From Asterias rubens (lineage: Eukaryota > Echinodermata > Asteroidea > Forcipulatida > Asteriidae), in assembly GCF_902459465.1 (NCBI RefSeq), contig NC_047080.1, positions 12,312,866 to 12,376,865 on the forward strand: DNA of 64,000 nucleotides, given 5' to 3'. Positions 10,997 through 22,600 of this stretch are shown here, one piece after another. The notes below the pieces were generated by a model. That model was not told the DNA's origin. It saw nothing but the letters and a program-made list of their open reading frames with translations, and made no database searches. The translations under genes were made by a program, and so were the position numbers. Every line of letters begins with the position of its first letter. Position 1 is the first letter of the stretch.

Positions 10997-11908
10997 GCTG
11001 TAGTCTCGGTACAAAACTTTCTTGTTGAGTTGGTCAACCTCTACGCTGTAGTCTTGGTACAAGACTGTCTTGTTGAGTTGGTCAACCTCTACGCTGTAGT
11101 CTTGGTACAAGACTTTCTTGTTGAGTTGGTCAACCTCTACGCTGTAGTCTCGGTACAAGACTTTCTTGTTGAGTTGGTCAACCTCTACGCTGTAGTCTTG
11201 GTACAAGACTTTCTTGTTGAGTTGGTCAACCTCTACGCTGTAGTCTTGGTACAAGACTTTCTTGTTGAGTTGGTCAACCTCTACGCTGTAGTCTCGGTAC
11301 AAGACTTTCTTGTTGAGTTGGTCAACCTCTACGCTGTAGTCTTGGTACAAGACTTTCTTGTTGAGTTGGTCAACCTCTACGCTGTAGTCTTGGTACAAGA
11401 CTTTCTTGTTGAGTTGGTCAACCTCTACGCTGTAGTCTTGGTACAAGACTTTCTTGTTGAGTTGGTCAACCTCTACGCTGTAGTCTCGGTACAAGACTTT
11501 CTTGTTGAGTTGGTCAACCTCTACGCTGTAGTCTTGGTACAAGACTTTCTTGTTGAGTTGGTCAACCTCTACGCTGTAGTCTCGGTACAAGACTTTCTTG
11601 TTGAGTTGGTCAACCTCTACGCTGTAGTCTCGGTACAAGACTTTCTTGTTGAGTTGGCCAACCTCTACGCTGTAGTCTTGGTACAAGACTTTCTTGTTGA
11701 GTTGGTCAACCTCTACGCTGTAGTCTTGGTACAAGACTTTCTTGTTGAGTTGGTCAACCTCTACGCTGTAGTCTCGGTACAAGACTTTCTTGTTGAGTTG
11801 GTCAACCTCTACGCTGTAGTCTTGGTACAAGACTTTCTTGTTGAGTTGGTCAACCTCTACGCTGTAGTCTTGGTACAAGACTTTCTTGTTGAGTTGGTCA
11901 ACCTCTAC
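10997..11908. repeat. 48-bp minisatellite, 19 copies
   Basis: Exactly 912 bp, 19 units of 48 bp, nearly identical. The only common variant is T/C in GTCTTGG versus GTCTCGG. Since 48 is a multiple of 3 and two of six frames lack stops, long open frames cross the array on both strands: plus (11,030-12,121) repeats VNLYAVVLVQDFLVEL, minus (12,022-10,964) repeats EVDQLNKKVLYQDYSV. Neither has recognisable flanking coding sequence, so I call it a repeat, not a gene. Confidence 0.95.
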
Positions 11909-14052
11909 CTGTCTAAGGTTGGTAGTACAGTACCAAAGGCCCCATTCACTCAACGCTACAAATGTTGCGACTATTTCACCAATAGAGGACGTTTCCCGCC
12001 ATCTTGGGGTGGAGTTTTCCAACAGCGCCTGCTATGTCCGATAGTAATGAGCGCAGCTAGGAGAAGTGGAGCGGGGATCTGTGGGTTCTGTGGAAAGCAG
12101 AGTCATGAAACTGGGCCCTAACTGCAGGGGTAGGAATTTTGTAGAACCCGCATTAGGAGGGTTGTAAATGAAGGGGAATTACTCGCACAAACCAATTGCA
12201 CTGTCCCTTTAAAATGAAAAGCTTGATAGAATGGTTGACATTCATTCCGCATGAGCTCAGATTGTCTCCAACACTAGGATAGTACAAACACATGTGTGCA
12301 GAGTAGACCATAACAAACACCTTACAATATATTATGACAAGTCTGGCACGACAAGTCTGGCAAACCAAGCGGCACGCTATAACCGCTTTGACATCTGCTG
12401 CCTGACGGGATATTGGCAATTTTCTCCTCGTTGCAGCTCCTTCAAAAAATATTATCAATGTTCAACTCATAACTCTACTTGGTGAGTCCAACACCCTCAC
12501 ACCATCTGTTCCATGCTTCCCACTCTACAGTCCTGCTTTTCTTTAATTCTATCCTACATACATGTACATCGCATACAATTCATAGTCTTTAATCGGACAG
12601 TAGACACAGTATATGGGCGCATTGATTAACTCAACCAGAGTTTTGGAATTCTAACTAATATAATGGATTGTATTTGAACAGTCCCTTTTATCTGCAATGA
12701 TAATCTACAAAGCTGTCATGAAGTTGACAGTTGCTAGGGTTCTTGGTGGTCTTGTTAGGGATGGCTTATTCAGACTAAAATCAAGTCAATCTACAAAATT
12801 GTAGATAATCAAAATATTACATATGGAAGGAATTCGTTCAGCAATTTTGAGTAGCAAAAATAATTTTGTGCACACTGAATGACTACTAATAAATTTATTT
12901 TGTGTATTAAACACCACCATGAAGAAAGATGATTACACAGAGTCAAAACAATGTAGGAATTACTACAAAGCGAACCAACGACTGGAGAAAGAACACCTAT
13001 TTTCTGTCTTTGTGAATAAACTAATAGTAAAAACTAAATGAGTGACTAGAGCAGGACTTTCTACAAGCTTTGCTTCAGTCACTACTACAAACAATTTACC
13101 TGGACCCTTGTGCACTATTGTAAATAGATCAGCCCAAAATGACTCTATTTAGACTGGTGGTGGACCTTTCATTCACACTTTATAACTGCCACAATGACCT
13201 TCAGAAAGCAGTGGGTTTGAATGAAGTAATTGGTTCTTTGACAATTTGATCTCAAGCTGAGAGAACTTGTCAAGGTTGAGGGTTGCTGTGTGGCTGTGCC
13301 TGACAACACTGTCATAAACTTGTCTGAGTCTGTCAAGTGTTTTGCATGCCGTATGGATCAACAACCATCATAAAGGACCCAAACATTTACCTTTTTTAAA
13401 CTGCTCCAATGGAGCCATGAAAAGTCATTCCAGCTGAGTTATTTTTCAAAACACCACGTAAATCTCAACAATTTGAATTCTTCCTATTCTCCCACACTTA
13501 GTCCCAACAAAAGTAAAACTGGCATTTTAGGACCAGTTCAAGCCTATTTAATATCAAGTTCTTGTAAGAACTTTATAAGCTTCAACATTTTCGGAATGGG
13601 AATCATTCCATAAGGCCTACATGTACCTCAGCAGCTTCAGAATAATTTCCAAGAAGAAATACATTGTTAATTTCCAAACCTCAAACCCTTACAACATGTC
13701 CTTGTCTAAACCACATATCTGGTTATTAAAACCACAACCCCGCTTTGGGCTGTGGAATAGTTTATCTCACTGCCATGGCAACCAGATTCCATAGACAATC
13801 TTTTTATGACCCCACGCATGAGTTGGTTTGCATGCTGGCACTCACGTATACACATGTGTAGGCCTACATAACTTCCACAACTAATCTTTCACTACATTTA
13901 CACTGTATGAATCACACATATTTTTGTCCGGTAACCTGGGGCCAACTTCATGGCTCTACTAATAACTAGACTGTACGGTCCAATTCTGCGCATGCAATAA
14001 GTCACCATACTTTGCTTATAACACTACAGGACAAGCGCAGAAATACATAGCG

Positions 14053-14112
14053 CAACTCCTTTTTGGCGGAACTCCTTTTTGGCGGAACTCCTTTTTGGTA
14101 CAACTCCTTTGT
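14053..14112. repeat. Short tandem repeat, 16-bp unit
   Basis: Three to four units of AACTCCTTTTTGGCGG with decay at the right end (GGTACAACTCCTTTGTACC). Confidence 0.7.
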
Positions 14113-14984
14113 ACCATCTTATTATATAGGTTTATTTTGAAATGACATTTAAGAAGAAATCTTTGAGCTTACATTCTTTCCATCTGATACACACAATAAA
14201 ATGCACTGAACTAAAGCCACTTGATATACCAATTTATACTGCAATTGTAACTTTGTACAGCACTCACTTTGTTGCATTTCTGACAGATGATGCCATTTCA
14301 AAACGAAAACAAAACCTTTCAAACATGTGTACATCACGGACAATAAAAATGTAATGTGAAATGCTACTCTGCTGAGGGACAGATCCTGAACATACTTCAA
14401 TTTTAGATTTAAACAGACAACTTATCATTGGCAGATTGTTTAAAATGCAATAATACCTTCTAAAAAAAACTTGCAACTTTCTCAAATCTATGAAAAAACA
14501 ACTATTTCAAATTCAATTAAAGACTTAGAGATCAATTGCCCCAAATTTGAGCTCCATACAATTTTGGTTTGATCATTATCTTCAAAGATGTCCTGTGTTA
14601 CAATATCCTTGAAGCATCAATGGACAATATTTGCCAATGAATGAATGGAGACCCCACAGTGAGAAAGCTTAGTACACTTGAGTAGTTATTAATAATGACT
14701 AGTAGAGCGTTTGGTCAATCAAACCTAAATCTCACTGCACTCAGCTGGTGAATGGCCCTTTTTGTTGCACCCAACCAGATTCCATTTTGAATGCAGACTG
14801 TATTAGCCAATTATGCAAAACAGGTCATGTCCAAAACAGAAATCTTGTTGCTCTCCAAGTTTGGGTTTATTTCTTCCCTGCTACTTTAGAAGTGAATTTG
14901 TTTTCATCATTTAAAGCTCATTTGTAACTTTGCATGTCAGTTAAATCTTGCTTGGTAACTTTTATGAAATACGTAGGCTTTACG

Positions 14985-15066
14985 TAGCCTGTTGTCATTA
15001 CTTGTAGAATACTGTTATCACTACATAGCCTGTTGTCATTACTTGTAGAATACTGTTATCACTACG
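14985..15066. repeat. 41-bp tandem duplication
   Basis: Two near-identical copies of the segment beginning TAGCCTGTTGTCATTACTTG. Confidence 0.85.
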
Positions 15067-15218
15067 ATAATTACTACAATTATTTAATGTAGGACTAGAC
15101 CATCTTCTTCACAACTAGGCTTACATTCTTTGTAAATGTACCATATGTAATGTAGGCAATTCGCTTTGAAAATACAATCTATGAAATCTAAGGCATTTTT
15201 TTTTTAATGTATGACCAG

Positions 15219-15378
15219 AGCCCGATTTCAAGAATGGCTTTAAGACAAATTTCTGCTAGGTGCAGAATGAGCAGGATTAGGCACAAATTTTACACGAAAT
15301 GGAAGTTTGGTTGGTTACATTACTCTGGTAAGCATCATTTTGTTGGGCTTAAAAAAGGAGCTGTATGAAATTGTGCCC
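15219..15378. mobile_element. MITE, GGGCCCAATTTCAT family, diverged
   Basis: Begins AGCCCGATTTCA and ends GCTGTATGAAATTGTGCCC, inverted relative to each other, with GAGCAGGATTAGGCAC and GGTTGGTTACATTACTCTGG inside. Confidence 0.6.
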
Positions 15379-16554
15379 AGACTTGATCTGCTTCATGGAG
15401 GCAACAAATGCAATAAACTATTGCTCTTGGTCATTTCCCCTTAACATTTTTCGAACAGAAATGTGCAATCTAATCGATGTTAAATTTGCATCAGGGATAA
15501 AGAACATTCATTTTGGCTTTTTATCCACACTGACGGGTGTTAGCACTGTATACTTGGTTACTTTCCCCGAGTTCTGTGGACAAAAAGTACAATTTCCTCA
15601 AAAAGTGTCAGAGAAAATGCAGATGTGCCCTTGCCCAGTTATCAAAGCACCGGAGCCTGTACTTACATTACATGTAGCTCACCTTGTTGGGCTGTTATGG
15701 CTATCTTTTAACATTGGTTCTCATGATAAGACTAAGACTAAGAGAGCCAACAGCCTATTAAATAAGGTGGGTTAGTCCTTTACTGTACACCAAACTACTC
15801 AAGGTTCCTTGCTGCTTGCTCTATGGTTCAAGGATCTTTCTATTTTGTGGTCATTTAAAAAAATTGTGTGGTAAATATGTGTAAATTTATACCTCCATGA
15901 CTTAATCAACCCTATTTATATTTAACTCATTAAATCTTTTATAGCACAAATGAAAACGCAGAGTTAATCATCTTTGATTAATAGTAGGCAAGTCTATTGA
16001 CTTATTGACCAATCTAAACATAAACACAGCATGTCCTGAGTGAGTATTCTTACAACATCATTAGTGGGTTACGTAACAAAACAAAAGACTGGGTAACTGG
16101 GTGTATTGCACCAGTGATACAGCAATTTGGTTTTACCATTAATTCGTACCGTTGTGGTCTAGTTAGTTGGATCTGCTCTAGAGTGGCAGAGGTTGGGGTT
16201 CAAATAAAAACCAATTATTTCCCCCACTGAAACCCCTCCACCCCCCTGTTGTCACATTGCACATTGTGGAGAGCATGTTAAACAAAAACGATTTTGTGCA
16301 AGCTTGATTGGTGTAATTTTCTATTTTCAAAATCGAGTGATTGACAGCTCAAACATTTTTCATGAAGTTACACTGAACCAAAAAGAACTTGCAAAGTTCT
16401 CTCCTCAACTGTGCAATGGTAAGTGAAAACTGGGCGGAAAAATCTCAGAACTAAAAATGCGTAATTGTATTTAAAAAAATAAAAAATAAATGCCTGATGC
16501 TATATTGGCATCAGGGCAGCGAAGCGGAGAGAAACCAGCGTATTGACACTATTC

Positions 16555-16680
16555 ATGTGACTTGGGTACAAAGTGACTTGGGTATGATATTTTGGGTACG
16601 AAGTGACTTGGGTACCAAGTGTCTTGGGTACAAAGTGACTTGGGTACGAAGTGTCTTGGACACGAAGTGATGTCATACAT
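16555..16680. repeat. Degenerate ~18-bp tandem repeat
   Basis: About seven imperfect units of ACTTGGGTACGAAGTG, some half units lost. Confidence 0.75.
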
Positions 16681-17071
16681 CGACCCAAAAAGTCTTATTA
16701 TTATTACACAACTTGTCCCAAATCCTTATCCTGGCTCTGGTGAAATACTGCACAATCTCCACATATCGGGATATGACACGTGCAGGTGACTGAGCAGTAT
16801 TGTTCCTAAAGCACCACTGACTAACGATAGCAGAGCCTTGAAATCGGGCCCCGCCCATGGTGTGATGTGAAGGATTCAAAAGAACTTGGAGCAGTAGGTA
16901 GGTACACAATGTAGGTCCAAATAACAATGACAGGGATCGTGGGTTGTAGTACACTCCTTGAGAGCTACATGGTTTGCGTGGTGATAGTCAAACAAACGTT
17001 ATAGTTCTAGTTTTCTACGAGTACTATAGGCTACATGTAGGTAGTCAATGGAGAGATTGATGTACTGGGCT

Positions 17072-17269
17072 GGGCCCAATTTCATACTCCACTTTGACCA
17101 CTTACTAATTCTGAGCTTTAAAAGATCACTCTTCGCTTGCATGGCAAGCGCCGAGTTTCTGCTCTAGCCGAAATTCACCGCTAAATTTGTAAAATACGCT
17201 TCCTGTTAATAGCAATTGCCTGATTCTGTAAAGCACTAATTTACAGAAGCAGAACCATGAAATTGGGCC
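17072..17269. mobile_element. MITE, GGGCCCAATTTCAT family
   Basis: Begins GGGCCCAATTTCAT and ends ATGAAATTGGGCC, inverted ends intact; the interior differs from other copies. Confidence 0.6.
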
Positions 17270-17349
17270 TGGCCCTTGGTGTGATGTGACTATACGATTA
17301 GATTAGAGTTAGACAATGTATGTGACATACGTGTGTACAGTATATAGTA

Positions 17350-17491
17350 TAGACCCAGTAACTGTACTCCTTTTTTCAAAATTTTGCCATAATATCGGTA
17401 AAAAAGGAATACAGCGGCCCAGTTTACCGATCCGATAATGATAACATTTTGAAAAAAGGAGTACAGTGCCCCGCCCCAGTTACTGGGTCTA
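17350..17491. mobile_element. Short element with long terminal inverted repeats
   Basis: Left arm TAGACCCAGTAACTGTACTC..., right arm ...CAGTTACTGGGTCTA; the arms also share CTCCTTTTTTCAAAA / TTTTGAAAAAAGGAG. About 142 bp, no coding capacity, a MITE-like structure. Confidence 0.75.
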
Positions 17492-17496
17492 CTATA

Positions 17497-17566
17497 GTTG
17501 CGATAACTTAAGTTCTTAACCCTCCTGCCGACTGCGTAGCATGCAGGAGGGTTACGTTATCACAAC
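17497..17566. repeat. Hairpin 1 (GGAGGGTTA stem)
   Basis: Inner 12-bp perfect stem TAACCCTCCTGC / GCAGGAGGGTTA (17,517-17,528 with 17,543-17,554) inside outer arms GTTGCGATAAC / GTTATCACAAC. Confidence 0.85.
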
Positions 17567-17846
17567 TAGGTCTACTAACTACAGTTTGTTCAGTAAAGTG
17601 CCTACAACAATCCGTACACAGCACAATCACATTCACACAAAAATAGCCCCGCTTTTGTGCCCAACTCTGAAATTTGCCACAAAAGTGGGGCTAGCCTTTG
17701 TCATCACCATCATGGTCATTCTCTATTTCACAACCAGCATGACCAGTGAACAAGCCTCTACTATATTTGTTGGTATCGTTTGTTTTCCTCTCTCCAATGC
17801 AATTATGTTGTCAGTCGTGTTCTATTCCAAGTTGGTAAACGATTAA
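17541..17846 (+). CDS. Small open frame, two hydrophobic segments, unrecognised
   Basis: A 101-codon open frame between two related hairpins. Residues about 49-67 (VGLAFVITIMVILYFTTSM) and 72-97 (STIFVGIVCFPLSNAIMLS) are hydrophobic enough to span a membrane. The first codons lie inside hairpin 1. I recognise no family, and the hydrophobic runs may be chance. Listed because of its position; it is probably not a gene. Confidence 0.15.
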   Translation: MQEGYVITTRSTNYSLFSKVPTTIRTQHNHIHTKIAPLLCPTLKFATKVGLAFVITIMVILYFTTSMTSEQASTIFVGIVCFPLSNAIMLSVVFYSKLVND

Positions 17847-17923
17847 CTTGCCTACAAAAATAATCCGTGGGCCTAGCGACATCTCAAACTAGACTAAGGT
17901 CATGAAGGTACTACATGTACGTA

Positions 17924-17975
17924 GTTGCGATAACGAACGTTACCCTCCTCCCGCCGTCTGGGAGGAGGGTAACGT
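17924..17975. repeat. Hairpin 2 (GGAGGGTAACG stem)
   Basis: Perfect 16-bp stem ACGTTACCCTCCTCCC / GGGAGGAGGGTAACGT (17,937-17,952 with 17,960-17,975), 7-base loop GCCGTCT. Preceded by GTTGCGATAACG, as in hairpin 1. Confidence 0.9.
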
Positions 17976-18655
17976 TAATAATTATTAATAATATAGTAAG
18001 GTTCATGAATTTCATGTTTTCCTTGTTTTATACAAACAATACAACCAGGTAAACATACCTTCTATATCCGAGAGACTATTTACGTCCTCACCACAGTCTT
18101 GGGATGTAACTTGAAGTAGTTCATGCATCCATGTTTACAGTTTGTAATGTTTGTAGCAACTTCCATTTCATTCTAAACTTCGAACACCTCGCTCTGGTGG
18201 TGTGTAGACAACAAAACACATTTTTTTTAAAGTAAAGGATTTTACGCCCTCTGTTGTTCAAAATGAACGCGTGAATAACGCTGCACCTGCTGCTAGCTAC
18301 ATGATTATTCATGATTAGGCTGATAATGCAAAAACAAACAAGGTTTGATTGGATTAGAGTTACGAGAGAAAGTGACAGTGGTAGTCGGTGGTAGTATATT
18401 ATTCCTAATTCTGCTGAGACAAATTTCACATATTATTTTTAAGTTTACTGGTTTTCTGCATTTTTTTGTAGTCTACTCTAACTCTAAACGTTTTCGTTTT
18501 GATGCTTTAATCCACTCTCAATTAAGTCTATCCAATCAAAATCCGTATGTAAACACAGTCTGTTGCATATTGAAAGTAGTCTAGTGAACGTCCTATCTCC
18601 CTATGTGAGTCTATAATGTTTACACTCGTTATCAGACTATTTTGTTTGAATATTC

Positions 18656-18916
18656 ATGAGGTACCTGTTTACAAAGCATTACGTTCACCGTCATTGCACC
18701 TGTTGTGCGAGCGTGAGTAAATTCTTAAGAAATAATAATGTGATAAATGGCTGCCTGGCTGCCGTAGCCAACGACGCGACGCCATCGTTTCTCAACACGA
18801 AGTTCAAGGAAAACAAGGATTTTCTTATCAGAAATGGACTCCACATGAATCCAGGATATACTAGTACCTTGATGGATTATGGATCGATAGATGGTGAAAC
18901 TGGTTGGATTGTATAA
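18656..18916 (+). other. Upstream open frame in the presumed whirlin 5' leader
   Basis: 86 codons ending 9 bases before the whirlin ATG at 18,926. No recognisable domain. If the leader begins before 18,656 this is a long upstream ORF that could limit whirlin translation; if transcription starts later it means nothing. The start site is not visible to me. Confidence 0.3.
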
Positions 18917-18925
18917 ATCGTCAAA

Positions 18926-19669
18926 ATGTCTCTACATCGGTCCGTTGTTAGCGAGCCAGCCCACCGTCCACGGTCGCGCTCAGCACACAGTACAGGTGGC
19001 GGTGGTGGTGATCTGATGTCCGGGGGATCGCGAACAATGTCAGCCAATGTTCGCCGTCTCCACGAAGCTCTAAGTACAACTCTCCCAGACCACGATCGGG
19101 CTTACTTCGTACATGCCTTAAATGAGTACAACTCCCGAAGGAACGTTTATACATTAGTGGCTAATTTGAAGTCACTCTTAGACACGCCTGAGAAGAAAGT
19201 TTTGTACCTACTCCTTGGGAAGGTTATCCCTGCACCTGACCAACCCCTGTTCTGGCAACATGCTGAGCCTTTTTACAATCAGAGGGAACGATCAGGCAGC
19301 ATTGGGAGAACGAAAACAGTTGCAAGTGTACAGAAACATCATTTTGATACAATGCCCTCGAGGACAAAGCCATCAGAATTATACCAGAATGATGAACCTC
19401 ATGGTAAAACACATAGAAAAACTGCAGGGAGCAACTGGGAGGCGGATGCAAATAAAGATGTCCGAAGGATCGTTCTTAAGAAGTCCGATACCCCAGATGG
19501 AGAACTGGGGTTCAGCATCCGTGGGGGTTCCGAACACTCTGTGGGAATTTTTGTGTCGATGGTTGAGCAGAACACCATGGCCGAGAAAAAGGGACTGCAA
19601 CCTGGAGATCAAATTATTCAAGTAAATGAGATCCCATTGGAAAAGATAACGCATGGAGAAGCTGTCAAG
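18926..19669 (+). CDS. WHRN: Whirlin exon 1: HN1 and first part of PDZ1
   Basis: 248 codons, donor AAG|GTGAGA. Residues 38-115 carry the harmonin-N-like helical domain (VRRLHEALS ... YFVHALNEYNSRRNVYTLV). PDZ1 starts near 179, with carboxylate-binding loop ELGF at 193-196, then SIRGGSEHSVGIFVS and GDQIIQVN. Start chosen at the first in-frame ATG; the frame continues past the donor only as intron read-through to 19,981. Confidence 0.95.
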
Positions 19670-22600
19670 GTGAGATGGATACTAGTGGATGCAGTTGTCA
19701 TGGAAACCGGAGCCATTTCTAAAGGAGATGGTTTGGAGAATGTTGTGTATTGTCATGTTTTAATTATCCCAATGGTTCATTATCAACTAAAATGTGATTT
19801 ATCAGAAAACCACGGTTTGAGACCAAAGGGTTTAGATCATCACAAAAAATCTGGCGAAAGGCGCTTCTCGACTTCCATTTTTATATTACCAGGTCAAAAT
19901 ATATCCTCACCCATCTCCGAGAGATTTACAGAATGTAAACATACAGGCCGTTACAGAGAGGAATGGGGTATGGTACTTTGAACCGTACATAGTGTCAAAG
20001 TCATGAGAACAAAATTAGCCATTTTGAAATCTATATTAATTTGACAATCCCTAAAAATGTCATTTTAGTTCCTTCGGGCATTTGTGCACGCTGGGTGTTT
20101 TTTCCTTGTTTAGCGGACAATAATTATAGTTTTAGCTATCAATTCCTTCAGAGTAGTATTTTAAGAGGTAAAATAAAGCACAACTAAATAGTTGAATATA
20201 AAACAACAAATAACCTATTGTAAGTTTAGAAATCAACAATCACAAATCCGATCCCAAACATTGCAGAAACAAGCAGCTTACTTGTAAGGACGTTATAATG
20301 CGGGCTCTTTTACCGTTGTGAACGTGTATCAAGGAACAATGCACAAAGGGATGAAGTCATTATAATATTTGTTGTTTAAGTGGCAGCCTGACCATGAACA
20401 AAGTTCTGCTTCTCCTGACCTGTTAAATTTTTTAAAAGGTCAACACAAACTTATTCAAGGGTGCATTGCACTTAGCTGTCTTTTTGTCAGAATTTAACAA
20501 TAATTTAACAATAAGTTGACAAAAATTTGCTTCAAAATCCTAAGCGCAGCCAAATTGCAAAAGTATTTTTATGCTACACAAAAATGAATTTGAGAACATA
20601 GGATTATGGGATTTTAACTCACAACCCTTTGCATTTTTTTGCAACAGTTAAGGGTTCGAATCCCACCCGAGTTGTCTGTGGATTTGTTTTGACTGAGCCC
20701 AGGAAAGTACTGAGTATACAATTCTTTTAAATACACATTGGTAAAGGGTAAAAACCAATTTTTATTCATCTCCGATTCAAAAATTACCCTATGCCACATG
20801 GTTCATATGACAAATTCAAGGGGTGATTACTCTAACTTTTAACTCTCGATCCCAACAATTTTGACCTCCGTTCCCATCCTTACTAGTTCCCCTGGCCACT
20901 CCACAACAATAAGTGTTTATAGCGTCAATGGCTTGTAACAAGATCACGCTTCTTTCTTAGGCCTACTGTGCTATTATTTAATTAGTAGCCTAGTGACAAA
21001 CATAACTGTGCATGGTCCTGTGCCTTTTGTTATTCAAATATATCCTGCTGCGTCTTGTAAACACTCAGTGCACACGTATAATTAATTGATTTCGTAATCA
21101 ATTCGTCCCTTAAGTGGTTTGGACAATTCAGTAGGCACGGGGTAATTGTGCGTTGTATCTGACTGATTGAAAATGAATGAGTGATGACAAAAGTCCACAG
21201 GTAAAAATATTAAAACGTCTCAAATACACTTCTATGGAAATGAATTTATGTAATAATATTATTACATACAATCAAATGGTAATTGACAAAGATATTCTTG
21301 CCCTTGTAATAATGATACACTTATGTGAAAGTATGAAATATTCTTGCCTTTGCCAACCACCATCAAAAATAGGTTTGAGTAAACAAAAATGGCATGCTTG
21401 AATGAAAATTAGGTGCAATGAAAAATATATTATTAATTTTGAAAAATTCCACAATATTTTTTAACCAGCATTTTGGAGAGCTTTCAAATTGACATGATTG
21501 TACATTATGATTAGTGTAAACCTAGACAAGACAATTTTAAATTTGTTGCCCCATGGGAGTCTGCCACAAGAACCGTTTCTAAAAACTGTTTTTTTTTAAT
21601 ATTATTTATAATTCTGCCATTGGCTTTTAAGATTGATGACCTCACAGATTGATGATCACCGTCTTAAAGTGTCCATTAGATATATTCATACAAACGATTC
21701 ATTCATAGAACAAAATTAATGAAAAAAGTAAAAATTTGTAGAAAACTTACACAAACAACCTGCTAAATTGTATGTTATTTTTTGTAATCAACAATACTGC
21801 AATCTGTTAGTTGTGAAATAAAAACAACTTACTCTTTATTAAATTTTAATGACGTAAATTGAATATAAACCCTACTCAATCGACAATGCGTCATAGAAGT
21901 AAAAAAAATAATAATAATTATGCAAACTTTGAAATAAAACGAGGCCAGTTTATTTACCAATCTAATCCTCTTCACCAGTATGTATGTCATCCAAGGTTGG
22001 GAAATGCAATGTTTTCTTTTTTGATTCAGTATTACAAAGTGTTTTTAGTGAGGAGTTCCATCGATTAGTGACGGTGAAAGTCCTGTAGGCATATGCCGTT
22101 TGATTATTGATTGGTCACAGGTTGCATCACAGTGCTGTTCTTTTGTTGTGCTAAACAAACGTTAGGAGTCTCTGGGTGGTGGGATGTGAGCCTCTTGAAT
22201 GTTTTAAAACGTTGAGGGTATACTTGTACATGATTAACCTTGTCTACATTTGGGGATTGATTTTGGGGTTTTAACTTTCTAAATCCATGGAGTAATTGGA
22301 GAGAGAATTGTTTGCCTTGAATTGTATCCAGTGTTAAACAAAAACAAAAATAATTTTAAAGGCATGGTCACTATTGGTCAAAAATCAAAATAATGTTTGT
22401 GGCTTTGACATATTATTTGAAGCAATTTAGATTCATTCATTGCATACTAATTAACTTGACATTCTCTGAAGGTGATCAAAATTCTATTCCAAGAGCTGAA
22501 CTTATTTTTTAATAACGTCAAATCGATCACTGAAAAACCTCAATGACAAATTACACACTGGAAACCTTCATTCCTCCCCCTGTGTATCTAATTGTAATTT

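Larger units (their letters stand above)
11909..17349. other. Intergenic DNA with scattered repeats, no gene seen
   Basis: No exon-like segment recognised on either strand. Holds a 16-bp direct repeat block (14,053-14,112), a 41-bp tandem duplication (14,985-15,066), two palindromic MITEs (15,219-15,378; 17,072-17,269) and a degenerate repeat rich in ACTTGGGTAC (16,555-16,680). The 136-codon frame at 15,365-15,775 overlaps a MITE and SINE-like sequence and is not supported as a gene. Confidence 0.5.

Noticed and set aside
10964..12121. Two long open frames (352 and 363 codons) over the 48-bp array as genes
   Set aside because: Frame length comes from a stop-free repeat unit; flanking codons match nothing I know and no splice context is seen. 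Kept as a repeat and as a finding.
15365..15775. 136-codon plus-strand frame
   Set aside because: Begins in a MITE terminus and runs through SINE-like sequence; no domain.
19215..19625. 136-codon plus-strand frame inside whirlin exon 1
   Set aside because: Alternate-frame shadow; the HN1/PDZ1 frame is the real one.
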